From assembly GCA_016792685.1 (NCBI GenBank), contig JAEULQ010000021.1, positions 1-64,000 on the forward strand: a stretch of 64,000 nt of DNA, given 5' to 3'. This document shows positions 17,816-25,822 of this stretch, piece after piece. The stretch comes from Tabrizicola sp. (GTDB lineage: Bacteria; Pseudomonadota; Alphaproteobacteria; Rhodobacterales; Rhodobacteraceae). Position 1 is the stretch's first letter. Each line of letters opens with the position of its first letter. Made by a program: the position numbers and the translations under genes. The notes under the pieces are model-generated. The model had not been told where the DNA came from. It did not search any database and worked only from the letters and a program-made list of their open reading frames with translations.

Positions 17816-17858
17816 CTAGACCGATCGGTCCAGTCATGCTACTAGACCAATCGGTCTA
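17816..17858. promoter_or_regulatory. Two inverted-repeat operators for the TetR regulator
   Basis: Operator 1 (17816-17833) is CTAGACCGA/TCGGTCCAG with a perfect GACCGATCGGTC core. Operator 2 (17843-17858) is TAGACCAATCGGTCTA. They share TAGACC-R-ATCGGTC, and their centres are 26 bp apart. Operator 2 ends 17 bp before the hydrolase ATG, and operator 1 is about 39 bp before the regulator ATG. GACC/GGTC half-sites are used by several TetR repressors; I assign them to this regulator by position. Confidence 0.85.
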
Positions 17859-17874
17859 ATTGACGGAGGCGACG

Positions 17875-18744
17875 ATGCTGGACGCAACCTACCGGACGCG
17901 TGACGAGGACGGCGAAGCGCTGGATATCCGGAGTGACGGGGCCCTGCTTTGCGGGCGCGTCTTCCGGCCGAAGGGGACCCCAAGAGCCGCGCTGGTGCTG
18001 CATGGAGCGACGGGGGCGCCCGCGGGGTTCTACCGGGCCTTCGCGCAATGGGCGGCGGCGGAACGGGACATGGCGGTCCTGACCTATGACTACCGGGATT
18101 TCGGTGCCTCGGCCCGGCGGCCGACCCGGGAGTCGAAGGCGACCCTGTCCGACTGGGGGCGCCACGACCAGGCGGCGGCTTTGGCCACGCTGGCGCGGAT
18201 GTATCCCGATACACCACTTTGGGTTCTGGGCCATTCGGTCGGCGGGCTCTGGATGGGCTGGCACGAGGCGATGGGACGGGTGACCCGGGCGATCACCATC
18301 GGCGCCGGGCTGACCCATGTGACGGACCACCCGCTGCGCTATCGTTGGAAAGCCCGGCTTTTCTGGTCGCCGCCCGTCAGGGCTTTGGCCGGTGTGGCGG
18401 GCTATCTGCCGGGACGGATGGTCGGCCTTGGCGCGGATCTGCCGCGCGGGGTCTATGAGGACTGGCGGCGCTGGTGCCTGACCCCGGGCTGGCATCTGTC
18501 GGACGTTGGACGCAGCCTGCCACTTCCCGATGCGCATCGCGTCAAGGCGCGGCTAAGGATGATCGCGGTTTCGGATGACGATCTGGTGCCGGCGGCGGCG
18601 GTCTGGCGGGCGCGGTCGCTTTATCCCGAGGCGATGAAAGAGCAACTTGTCCTGCGGCCCGGGGATTTCGGGCTGAAGACGATCGGCCATATCCAACCCT
18701 TCCACCGCCGCAATGCCGTGCTCTGGCCCGCGATTCTGGACTGA
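17875..18744 (+). CDS. Alpha/beta hydrolase under TetR control
   Basis: The 289-residue protein has the alpha/beta hydrolase oxyanion HGATG (about residue 52), the nucleophile elbow GHSVGG with S121, and a C-terminal region with candidate Asp and His. It belongs to the group of small-molecule esterases or lipases with a YDYRDFGAS segment. The ATG at 17875 has a GGAGG site 5 bases upstream, so the TTG at 17860 is not the start. The substrate is unknown. The operator arrangement suggests that it detoxifies or metabolises the ligand of the divergent repressor. Confidence 0.88.
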   Translation: MLDATYRTRDEDGEALDIRSDGALLCGRVFRPKGTPRAALVLHGATGAPAGFYRAFAQWAAAERDMAVLTYDYRDFGASARRPTRESKATLSDWGRHDQAAALATLARMYPDTPLWVLGHSVGGLWMGWHEAMGRVTRAITIGAGLTHVTDHPLRYRWKARLFWSPPVRALAGVAGYLPGRMVGLGADLPRGVYEDWRRWCLTPGWHLSDVGRSLPLPDAHRVKARLRMIAVSDDDLVPAAAVWRARSLYPEAMKEQLVLRPGDFGLKTIGHIQPFHRRNAVLWPAILD

Positions 18745-18794
18745 TTGGCGGCACGGTGCTGTCTTGACACGGCGCGCCGAAAAGGCACCGACGC

Positions 18795-18809
18795 GCCCGT
18801 TGAGCGGGC
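18795..18809 (-). terminator. Weak hairpin downstream of ffs
   Basis: On the minus strand GCCCG and CGGGC pair with a 5-nt loop (CTCAA), about 23 bases after the end of the SRP RNA. No clear T-tract follows directly. It is a candidate terminator or 3' processing signal only. Confidence 0.3.
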
Positions 18810-18831
18810 TGACCTTGCATGTCGGGAGGGG

Positions 18832-18927
18832 TGAGAGGCTGGACAACGACCCAAGCGGGGCTCGTTACGGCTGCTTCCTTCCGGACCTGACCGGGTTGGC
18901 GAGGCGCCTGCCCGCGCCAACCTCTCG
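18832..18927 (-). ncRNA. ffs: Signal recognition particle RNA (4.5S type)
   Basis: The minus strand contains GGTCAGGTCCGGAAGGAAGC, the conserved symmetric-loop and GGAA-tetraloop region of bacterial SRP RNA that binds Ffh. The ends close as a helix: GAGAGG (minus near 18926) pairs with CCTCTC (minus near 18833). The RNA is about 96 nt, the small bacterial form without an Alu domain. It lies between the hydrolase and the M24 gene, both on the plus strand. The exact ends are inferred from pairing. Confidence 0.95.
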
Positions 18928-18933
18928 GGGGGT

Positions 18934-18962
18934 GATATAGGCGCGGGCCGGGGGATTCGCAA
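18934..18962 (-). promoter_or_regulatory. Sigma-70-type promoter of ffs
   Basis: On the minus strand a -35 TTGCGA (18957-18962) and a -10 TATATC (18934-18939) are separated by exactly 17 bp. The -10 ends about 7 bp before the predicted RNA 5' end at about 18927. Both boxes and the spacing fit a housekeeping promoter. Confidence 0.72.
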
Positions 18963-19045
18963 GGAAGGTCGTGGGGTGCATGAAATGCTCGACGAGCCTT
19001 GCCGGGAAATGCGATCCTTCGGGAAGCAACGGGGGAGGCCGGAAG

Positions 19046-20419
19046 ATGACAAGACTGCAGCGCCTGGACTGGCCGGATCATGGCACCCCCGACCTGCCGC
19101 CCGCTTTTGCCTTGGCCGAGGCCGAGACGCGGCTTGCGGCGGTGCGGGGCGCGATGGCCGCTGCGGGCTATCAGGCGCTGATCATCTATGGCGACCGCGA
19201 GCATGCGGCGAACCTGCATTGGCTGACCGGCTTCGATCCCCGCTTTGAAGAGGCGGTGCTGGTGGTCACGCAGGGCGACGCACTGCTTCTGGCTGGAAAC
19301 GAGTGTCTGGCCTATACGGTCGTCTCGCCCCTGGTCGTGGCAGGGCTGATCCGGGTTGGGCTGTGTGCCTCGCTCTCCTTGCCAAGCCAGCCGCGCGGAT
19401 CGCGGCGGCTTTGGGACTGGCTGGACGAGGTCATTCCTGCCGGGGCCAAGGTCGGGGCGGTCGGCTGGAAGTGGTACGGGGCAGATGAGTTGCCGCCGGG
19501 GGCGGATCCGGCGCTGGCGCTGGACATCCCGGCCTTCCTTGCCGATCCGCTGCGCGAGCGCGCCGGGCGGGTGGAAAATGCGACGGCGCTGCTCATGCAC
19601 CCGGGCCATGGCCTGCGCGCCCGCGTCTCGGTGGAAGATATCGCCCGGCTGGAATTCGCCAACCACATGGCCGCAACGGCCCTGCGCCGCATGGTCTTTG
19701 CCTTTCAGGAAGGCATGACCGATTTCGCCGCTGTCGAGGCCGCGCGGATCGGCGGGCTGCCGCTGGGCTGCCATGTGACTTTTGCGATGGGGACCACGCC
19801 CGGACTGTCGGGGCCGGTGGGGGACCGGATCACCCGGGGCAAGCCCGCGAGCTTCAACATCTGCCATTGGGGATCGAACATCTGCCGGGCGGGCTGGATG
19901 GCGCGGGGGCCGGAAGACCTGCCGCCCGAGGCCGGGGGCTATCTGGAGGAGTTCGTCTTCCCCTATGCCCGCGCGATGTCGGACTGGTGCGGGATGATGC
20001 GGCCGGGCGTTCCGGGGGGCGCGGTGTGGCAGCGGATCCATGACCTTCTGCCAGAGGAGTTCGGGATCATGCTCAACCCCGGACATCTGATCGGCCTGGA
20101 CGAATGGCTGTCCTCGCCCATCACGCCGGGGTCGGAGCTGCCCATTGCCTCGGGCATGGCGATGCAGATGGATGTGATCCCGGTCCATGCCACCTGGGGC
20201 TCGACCCGGATGGAAGATGGATATGTCATCGCGGACGACGCTTTGCGCGCGGAACTGGCGCGGAAACATCCGAACGCATTCCGGCGCTGCGCAGCGCGGG
20301 CCGAATTCATGAACCGGGTGATTGGCATGGATGTGCCGGAGACGCTTTTGCCGCTGGCCGATACCTGCGGGATCATCGCGCCCTGGCTGCTGGATCCGGC
20401 GCAGGTGGTGGTGCTTTGA
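19046..20419 (+). CDS. M24-family peptidase homologue with altered metal ligands
   Basis: The 457-residue protein has the pita-bread fold layout of M24 (Xaa-Pro peptidase, creatinase, DMSP-lyase DddP): an N-terminal domain with YGDREHAANLHWLTGFDPR, then a C-terminal catalytic half. The His segment NPGHLIGLDEW and the late Glu in TRMEDGYV are present. Where the paired Asp ligands are expected, I read SFN at 269-271 and no Asp 11 residues later, and MQMDVIP replaces the usual Glu. So metal binding may be lost or changed. The ATG at 19046 follows GGAAG. It lies 63 bp before fadH, so the two may share a pathway. Confidence 0.82.
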   Translation: MTRLQRLDWPDHGTPDLPPAFALAEAETRLAAVRGAMAAAGYQALIIYGDREHAANLHWLTGFDPRFEEAVLVVTQGDALLLAGNECLAYTVVSPLVVAGLIRVGLCASLSLPSQPRGSRRLWDWLDEVIPAGAKVGAVGWKWYGADELPPGADPALALDIPAFLADPLRERAGRVENATALLMHPGHGLRARVSVEDIARLEFANHMAATALRRMVFAFQEGMTDFAAVEAARIGGLPLGCHVTFAMGTTPGLSGPVGDRITRGKPASFNICHWGSNICRAGWMARGPEDLPPEAGGYLEEFVFPYARAMSDWCGMMRPGVPGGAVWQRIHDLLPEEFGIMLNPGHLIGLDEWLSSPITPGSELPIASGMAMQMDVIPVHATWGSTRMEDGYVIADDALRAELARKHPNAFRRCAARAEFMNRVIGMDVPETLLPLADTCGIIAPWLLDPAQVVVL

Positions 20420-20482
20420 CGCGGCGTTCCGGGTGACGGCGGGACGCCGCCGCGTCATTCTGGCGGCCAAAGGGAGACCGCC

Positions 20483-22507
20483 ATGACCAGCTATCCGCAT
20501 CTTCTCGCCCCGATCACTCTGGGTGCCGTGACGCTCCGCAACCGGAGCCTGATGGGCTCCATGCATACGGGGCTGGAGGAGACCGGCGACTGGGGCCGGG
20601 TCGCGGCCTTCTATGCGGCGCGGGCGAAGGGCGGGGCGGGGCTGATCGTCACCGGCGGCATGGCGCCGAACCGCGAGGGCGGGGTCTTTCCGGGTGCGGC
20701 GGGGCTGTTCAGCGAGAAGGACATCGCGAACCACCGGCGGGTGACCGATGCCGTCCATGCCGAAGGCGGGCATATCGCGATGCAGATCCTGCATGCCGGG
20801 CGCTATGCCTATTCGAAGGACTGCGTGGGACCTTCGGCGGCGAAATCGCCGATCTCGCCCTTTTCGCCGCGCGAGCTGGATGAGGAAGGGATCGAGAAGC
20901 AGATTGCCGACATTGCCACCGCGGCCGCCCGGGCAATCGAGGCGGGCTATGACGGGGTCGAGGTCATGGGGTCCGAGGGCTATTTCCTGAACCAGTTCCT
21001 GGTGACCCATACCAACCGTCGGACCGACCGCTGGGGCGGCACTTATGCGAACCGGATGCGTCTGCCGGTCGAGGTCGTGGCGCGTGTCCGGGCGGCGATG
21101 GGTCCGGGGGCGGTGCTCGTCTACCGGATTTCGCTGATCGACCTGGTGCCCGAGGGCTCGACCTGGGACGAGGTGGTCGCCTTGGCCAAGGCGATTGAGG
21201 CGGCGGGGGCTACGGTCCTGAACACCGGGATCGGCTGGCACGAGGCGCGGGTGCCGACGATCGCGACCTCGGTCCCGCGCGCCGGATTCGCGGACCTGAC
21301 GGCGCGGCTGCGGCCAGAGGTGGGTATTCCGGTGATCACCTCGAACCGGATCAACGCGCCGGAAGTGGCCGAGAGGCTGCTGGCCGCAGGGGTGGCGGAC
21401 ATGGTGTCGATGGCGCGGCCCTGGCTTGCGGATGCCGAGTTCATCGTCAAGGCGGCCTCCGGTCGGGCCGCCGAGATCGCACCCTGCATCGCCTGCAACC
21501 AGGCCTGCCTCGACCATACGTTCTCGGGCAAGCTGACATCCTGCCTGGTCAACCCGCGCGCCTGCCACGAGACCGAACTGACCTATGCGCCTGTGACAGT
21601 GCCAAAGCGGATCGCGGTCGTGGGCGCGGGGCCTGCCGGGATGATGACGGCAATCGTTGCCGGCCAGCGCGGGCACAAGGTCACGCTTTTCGACAGGGCC
21701 GAGCGGGTCGGCGGGCAGCTGAACCTGGCAAAACAGGTTCCGGGCAAGGAAGAGTTCCACGGGTTGGTTGACTGGTTCGCGACCATGCTTGACGCGCCCG
21801 GCATCACGCTGCGGCTTGGGCAGGAGGCGACAGCCGACGACATGGCCGGTTTCGACGAAGTGGTGATCGCCACCGGCGTTGCGCCACGCGATCCGGGGAT
21901 TCCGGTCGAGCCAGGGGCGAAGGTCCTGTCCTATATCGACGTCCTGCAATGCGCGCCCGTTGGGCGGCGGGTGGCAATCGTAGGCGCGGGCGGCATCGGT
22001 TTCGACGTGGCCGAGGCGCTGGTGCACGAGGGCGAAAGCCCGACGCTGGACATAGATCTCTGGCGTGCCGAATGGGGGGTGACGTCGCCCTGGAGGGATC
22101 GTGGCGGTCTGGCGCCTGCGGGGCCCGCGCCCCATCCCCCGGCGCGTGAGGTGCATCTCTTGCAGCGCAAGGCCGAAAAGCCGGGGCGGGGTCTGGGCAA
22201 GACCACCGGCTGGATTCACCGCGCTAACCTCGCGATGAAACGTGTGCGCATGCAGGGCGGGGTGAATTACGAGCGGATCACGGCTGAAGGGCTGGTGATC
22301 AGCCACGGGCCGAACCGCGAGCAGCCGGAACTGCTCGCGGTCGATGCCGTGGTGCTCTGCGCAGGGCAAGTGCCGGAACGAGGGCTTTCCGCAGAGCTGG
22401 ACCGGCGCGGCATCCCCCACCATCGGATTGGCGGGGCGGACGTCGCGGCCGAGCTGGATGCCAAGCGCGCCATCGATCAGGGCGCGCGGCTGGCGGCGCG
22501 GCTTTGA
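20483..22507 (+). CDS. fadH: NADPH-dependent 2,4-dienoyl-CoA reductase-like flavoenzyme
   Basis: The 674-residue protein has the three-part layout of E. coli FadH (672 residues) and trimethylamine dehydrogenase: an FMN TIM barrel (residues about 1-330, with active-site HAGRYA), a 4Fe-4S binding C-X2-C-X3-C-X11-C (CIACNQACLDH), and FAD and NAD(P)H Rossmann domains with VGAGPAG and VGAGGIG. FadH reduces 2,4-dienoyl-CoA during beta-oxidation of polyunsaturated acids. A different enone substrate is possible because the upstream neighbour is not a beta-oxidation gene. A clear AGGGAGA ribosome site precedes the ATG. Confidence 0.92.
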   Translation: MTSYPHLLAPITLGAVTLRNRSLMGSMHTGLEETGDWGRVAAFYAARAKGGAGLIVTGGMAPNREGGVFPGAAGLFSEKDIANHRRVTDAVHAEGGHIAMQILHAGRYAYSKDCVGPSAAKSPISPFSPRELDEEGIEKQIADIATAAARAIEAGYDGVEVMGSEGYFLNQFLVTHTNRRTDRWGGTYANRMRLPVEVVARVRAAMGPGAVLVYRISLIDLVPEGSTWDEVVALAKAIEAAGATVLNTGIGWHEARVPTIATSVPRAGFADLTARLRPEVGIPVITSNRINAPEVAERLLAAGVADMVSMARPWLADAEFIVKAASGRAAEIAPCIACNQACLDHTFSGKLTSCLVNPRACHETELTYAPVTVPKRIAVVGAGPAGMMTAIVAGQRGHKVTLFDRAERVGGQLNLAKQVPGKEEFHGLVDWFATMLDAPGITLRLGQEATADDMAGFDEVVIATGVAPRDPGIPVEPGAKVLSYIDVLQCAPVGRRVAIVGAGGIGFDVAEALVHEGESPTLDIDLWRAEWGVTSPWRDRGGLAPAGPAPHPPAREVHLLQRKAEKPGRGLGKTTGWIHRANLAMKRVRMQGGVNYERITAEGLVISHGPNREQPELLAVDAVVLCAGQVPERGLSAELDRRGIPHHRIGGADVAAELDAKRAIDQGARLAARL

Positions 22508-22512
22508 CGTAG

Positions 22513-22576
22513 TCCGGCCTTCGGCTTCGTTGCTCCCCGGGACTGGCCCGAGAAGCAGACGAAACCGATGGCCGGA
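22513..22576. terminator. Long imperfect inverted repeat between fadH and the EF-hand gene
   Basis: TCCGGCCTTCGGCTTCGT at the left and the reverse complement of ACGAAACCGATGGCCGGA at the right pair over roughly 28 bp with a few mismatches. It sits between two convergent genes (stops at 22507 and 22582). A bidirectional stem-loop terminator is the simple reading, though no long T-tract is present. Confidence 0.55.
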
Positions 22577-22581
22577 GCGCG

Positions 22582-22839
22582 TCAGCCGCCCGACGCGGCC
22601 TCGGGCGTCTTGATCACGCCGTTGTCGAGTGCAGCCTGCAGTTCGGTCGCATCGACGGCGCCGTCGGTGTTGGCATCGATTCCCTTGAACGCGTCTTCGG
22701 TGAGATCCGTCCAGACCGCCTGAAGCTCGACCAGCGACCAGTTGCCGCTGGAATCGGTGTCGGGAACATCGGGCAGGGTCTGCGCGAAGGCCGCCGAAGC
22801 AAGGGCAAGGGGTGCAAGCGCGATTGCGAAGCGTTTCAT
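22582..22839 (-). CDS. Small exported EF-hand calcium-binding protein
   Basis: The 85-residue protein has a signal peptide (residues 1-19, cleaved at AFA-Q) and two EF-hand loops: residues 27-38 (DTDSSGNWSLVE) and 55-66 (DANTDGAVDATE), each with Asp/Asn at positions 1, 3, 5 and Glu at 12. It should bind Ca2+ in the periplasm. The ATG at 22839 has AGGAGAC just upstream on the minus strand, so the 22875 start is wrong. The role is unknown; such proteins are common in Rhodobacterales. Confidence 0.87.
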   Translation of the reverse strand: MKRFAIALAPLALASAAFAQTLPDVPDTDSSGNWSLVELQAVWTDLTEDAFKGIDANTDGAVDATELQAALDNGVIKTPEAASGG

Positions 22840-23208
22840 GGAAGTCTCCTTTGTCAGTCCACGATTGTGGGACACGGCTTTCCGTGGCCCGAGACCTACC
22901 TAGGGGGCACAGGAAGGATATTCCATGCCCCGGCGACAAAGGTAAAAAGTGACGGCGATTCGCTGCCGTTTTGTGCACAATCTGGGAACGATTTCCCGCC
23001 TACCCAGTCGGGCGATACCTATCTCCGCGCACAACAATCGCGGGTTTTGGCGGGGGCTCGCCGAAGCTAGTGCCATGATCTGCGTTTCGATGCCATGAAC
23101 GATCCCCCACAATACCCCGGATCGGACGCGCGTTTGCCGCCATCCTGCCCGATTTGGCAGTGAAAGCTGTGTGACAAGAGTGGCGTGTCTGTTCCCAAGA
23201 GGACAACT
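22840..23208. other. Divergent promoter region, EF-hand gene and LysR gene
   Basis: This 369-bp gap has no credible ORF. It should contain promoters in both directions. I see a 10-bp palindrome TTGTGCACAA at 22971-22980 and an imperfect inverted repeat GTCCACGATTGTGGGAC at about 22857-22873, each a possible operator, but I cannot tie them to a regulator. Confidence 0.5.
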
Positions 23209-24114
23209 ATGGATCGACTGACAGAGATGGAGGCCTTCGCCACGGTAGTGGATCAGGGCGGCTTCACCGATGCAGCCAAGAAGATGGGGATTTCCAAGTC
23301 CGCTGTCTCGAAACATGTCTCGGCGCTTGAGGCGCGATTGGGGGCAAGGCTTCTGAACCGAACCACCCGGCGCGTCTCGCCGACCGAGATCGGGCTGGCC
23401 TACTACGACCGCGCCCGCCGGGTGCTGAACGATGCGGGCGAGGCGGATGCGCTGGTGACTTCGATGCAGTCAGCGCCTTCGGGGCTGTTGCGGGTGTCGG
23501 TGGCGACGGATTTCGGGGTGAACCTCCTGTCGCCAATCCTGGGGGACTTCCTGCTGGAATATCCCGACATCACTGTGAACATGGTCCTGAACAACCGCTA
23601 TGTCGAGTTGATCAGCGAAGGCTTCGACATGGCGATCCGCGTGGGCGAGCTGGAGGACAGCTCACTTCGCGCCCGCAAGCTGACCGAGACGACGAAGCGG
23701 ATGATCGGCTCGCCTTCCTATTTCCAGAAATTCGGGCGGCCGCAGAAGATCGACGATCTGAACGACCACAAGCTTCTGCACTATTCGAATCAGGCCAATG
23801 GCAACGTGTGGAAGATCACCGCGCCGTCGGGCGAGAAGCGGCAAGTCCGTTCGGTCGGCTGGCTCACGGTGAATGACGGGCAAAGCCTGCTGAACGCTGC
23901 CGTCTCGGGGCTTGGCATCGCTTACCTGCCCTCGTTCCTATACGCCGACGCGATGCGTCAAAGACTGGTGGAAGAGGCGATTCCCGGTCTGCCGGTCGAA
24001 ACGCTGGGCATCTATGCCGTTTATCCTCCGGGGCGGTTCACCCAGCCCAAGGTGCGGGCCTTCATCGACTTCCTGGCGCGGCGCTATGCCGACAAGGGTC
24101 CCGACAACTGGTGA
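23209..24114 (+). CDS. LysR-family transcriptional regulator
   Basis: The 301-residue protein has the winged HTH at residues about 1-60 (MTEMEAFATVVDQGGFTDAAKKMGISKSAVSKH split in two helices) with LNRTTRRVSPTEIG, then the periplasmic-binding-protein-like effector domain. It resembles the CrgA/DmlR-like LTTR branch that often regulates aldehyde or carboxylate metabolism. Its target is not clear: the nearest divergent gene is the EF-hand protein at 22839, 369 bp away. Its terminator lies inside the next gene. The ATG at 23209 follows AAGAGGACAAC. Confidence 0.92.
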   Translation: MDRLTEMEAFATVVDQGGFTDAAKKMGISKSAVSKHVSALEARLGARLLNRTTRRVSPTEIGLAYYDRARRVLNDAGEADALVTSMQSAPSGLLRVSVATDFGVNLLSPILGDFLLEYPDITVNMVLNNRYVELISEGFDMAIRVGELEDSSLRARKLTETTKRMIGSPSYFQKFGRPQKIDDLNDHKLLHYSNQANGNVWKITAPSGEKRQVRSVGWLTVNDGQSLLNAAVSGLGIAYLPSFLYADAMRQRLVEEAIPGLPVETLGIYAVYPPGRFTQPKVRAFIDFLARRYADKGPDNW

Positions 24115-24151
24115 CCGGAAACTTCAGGCGCGGGGCCCACTCTCCGTCCTG

Positions 24152-25105
24152 TTAACGGGTCGAAGTGACAATCACTTCGACCCGTCTGTTTTTCTGGCGC
24201 CCCTCATCGGTCTGGTTCGTGGCCCGCGGCGCAAGAAAGCCCACGCCCTCGGCCGCTACCCTGGTCGCGTCGACCCCGAAGCTTTCGACCAGCACCTCGG
24301 CCACGGCCTCGGCCCTGCGTTCGGACAGGGCGATATTGGCGGCGAGGCTGCCCGAGGCATCGGTATGACCAACCAGCGCAACGGTCCCGTCGGGGTTGGC
24401 CTCAAGCCAGGCGGCGACGGCAGCCAGTGAGGCGTATTCGCCTTCCGCCAGGGTGGCCGCGCCGCTGGCGAAGATCAGATCCTCAAGCACGGCAGATCCC
24501 ACGGCATCCAGCGAGGCGACAATGCCGTCGGGCTCGGGCTCGGCAGTGGGCATCCCGCGCGGCAGTTCGACCTCGTCCAGGTCGATGGGGGTTTCGGGCG
24601 CGATCGGTTCAGGCAGAGCGGCATGCGTGATCCGGGTGATCTGCACGAAGGCAGAGCCCGCACTGCGACTGACCAGAAGGGAAATGGCCTCGTCCCCGCG
24701 CTCTGCTGCAAGAAAGCGGAAATCGCCAAGGTCGACATGCATGTCAGGCTCGGGCATCACCTCGGTGCCGAACCGAAAGTCGAAACCGCCGCAGTTGCGC
24801 GATTCGCATTCGAAGACCACCGTATAGCCGGCGGCCAGAACCTGGTCGCGCAACGGGGCCAGGATCGCCAAGGTCGACAGGCCGGGGGCCTCGAGCTTCA
24901 GTGCCCGCTGGTCCAGCGCCCCTTCGAACCGGCGGGACGGCACGATCCGGCCATCAAAGGCGCCGATTGGCAGCGCATAGCTGCCCGGGCTTTCGCTGCG
25001 CGTCTCTTCCCCCGTCACTTTCGCCGGCAGATCGAGCGTCAAGGCTGCAGAGGGGCCAGCCAGGACGCCACAGAAGAAGACGCTTGCGAGGAGATTCTTC
25101 GGCAC
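24152..25105 (-). CDS. OmpA-family periplasmic/outer membrane protein
   Basis: The 317-residue protein begins with a signal peptide (residues 1-21, start GTG, VPKNLLASVFFCGVLAGPSA). Residues about 22-190 are a beta-rich N-terminal region with two cysteines around CESRNCGGF. Residues about 205-315 are an OmpA C-terminal peptidoglycan-binding domain (IFASGAATLAEGE, GHTDASGS, LSERRAEAVAEVLV, GVGFLAPRATNQTDEGRQKNRRVEV split over several strands). It should bind diaminopimelate in the periplasm. No lipobox is visible. The 3' coding end doubles as the LysR terminator. Confidence 0.92.
   Translation of the reverse strand: MPKNLLASVFFCGVLAGPSAALTLDLPAKVTGEETRSESPGSYALPIGAFDGRIVPSRRFEGALDQRALKLEAPGLSTLAILAPLRDQVLAAGYTVVFECESRNCGGFDFRFGTEVMPEPDMHVDLGDFRFLAAERGDEAISLLVSRSAGSAFVQITRITHAALPEPIAPETPIDLDEVELPRGMPTAEPEPDGIVASLDAVGSAVLEDLIFASGAATLAEGEYASLAAVAAWLEANPDGTVALVGHTDASGSLAANIALSERRAEAVAEVLVESFGVDATRVAAEGVGFLAPRATNQTDEGRQKNRRVEVIVTSTR
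24155..24193 (+). terminator. Intrinsic terminator for lysR inside ompA-like coding end
   Basis: ACGGGTCGAAGTGA and TCACTTCGACCCGT form a perfect 14-bp stem with loop CAA, followed by CTGTTTTTC on the plus strand. It lies 41 bp after the LysR stop, so it should end that transcript. The same bases encode the last residues VIVTSTR of the OmpA-like protein on the minus strand. No T-tract follows on the minus strand, so it is directional. Confidence 0.85.
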
Positions 25106-25126
25106 TGCCCGGGTCGCTTTCCGCGA

Positions 25127-25822
25127 TCATTTCATTCGGTAGTGGTACTGTCCCACAGTTTCCATGCCAAGGCGAGCGTAGAGCGCGCGGGCGGCAGCGT
25201 TTTGCCGGGTGACAACCAGCGAAAGCCGGGTTGCCCCCTGCGCGGCCGCCCAGTTCGCGGCAGCGTGGATCAGGGTCTGGCCGACGCCTTGCCGCCGGTG
25301 TGACGGCCGGACCTCCAGCGCGTGCAGCATCGCCTCGGATCCGTGGCAGGCGACGAAGGCCGCACCGGCGGGACGATCGCCGCTGCGAGCCAGCAGCGCG
25401 GCTTTCGGGCCGCCGACCCGTTCCATCACCGCAATCCGCGCGGGGCCGATACCGCCCTCGGCCCAGATGGACCGCGCGACCTCAAGCGGTGGCCAATGCG
25501 GGAAGGCGGCCAGCGTCGGCAGATCGGCGGTCAGGGCCTGAACCGGGGCCGCATAGGCAACGACGGGGTCGATGATCTGCCAGCCTCGGGCGGCGAGCGT
25601 GGCGTCCAGCCGGTCCTGGCCAGCGCGGATCAGCATCAGCGGCTGGGCCATGGCGGCCTCGGCGGCGTCCACTTCGGCCTCGGTCACCGGGCCGTCGCAA
25701 CTGGCAGCCGAGACACGCTTGCCCCCGCCCGCCCCATCGCGGAGCGTGAAGGGGCCGAGGGTCCGGTAGCTGGCGGGGGGCCAGGTGGCCTCCATCACCT
25801 CGGCCAGGGTTTCGGGGCTCAT
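25127..25822 (-). CDS. GNAT-family N-acetyltransferase
   Basis: The 231-residue protein carries acetyl-CoA motif A as RPSHRRQGVGQTL (about residue 170) and motif B SLVVTRQNAAARALYARLGM in the C-terminal half; the N-terminal half is a degenerate GNAT-like domain. Acceptor unknown. The start codon overlaps the stop of the CinA-like gene upstream by 4 bases, so these two minus-strand genes are translationally coupled, which hints at a shared pathway but does not define it. Confidence 0.87.
   Translation of the reverse strand: MSPETLAEVMEATWPPASYRTLGPFTLRDGAGGGKRVSAASCDGPVTEAEVDAAEAAMAQPLMLIRAGQDRLDATLAARGWQIIDPVVAYAAPVQALTADLPTLAAFPHWPPLEVARSIWAEGGIGPARIAVMERVGGPKAALLARSGDRPAGAAFVACHGSEAMLHALEVRPSHRRQGVGQTLIHAAANWAAAQGATRLSLVVTRQNAAARALYARLGMETVGQYHYRMK

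Noticed and set aside
18542-22978. A 1478-codon open frame on the minus strand over the M24 and fadH genes
   Set aside because: It runs antisense to two genes with clear motifs and ribosome sites. Its translation is Arg/Pro/His-rich with no family resemblance, as expected from a GC-rich shadow frame.
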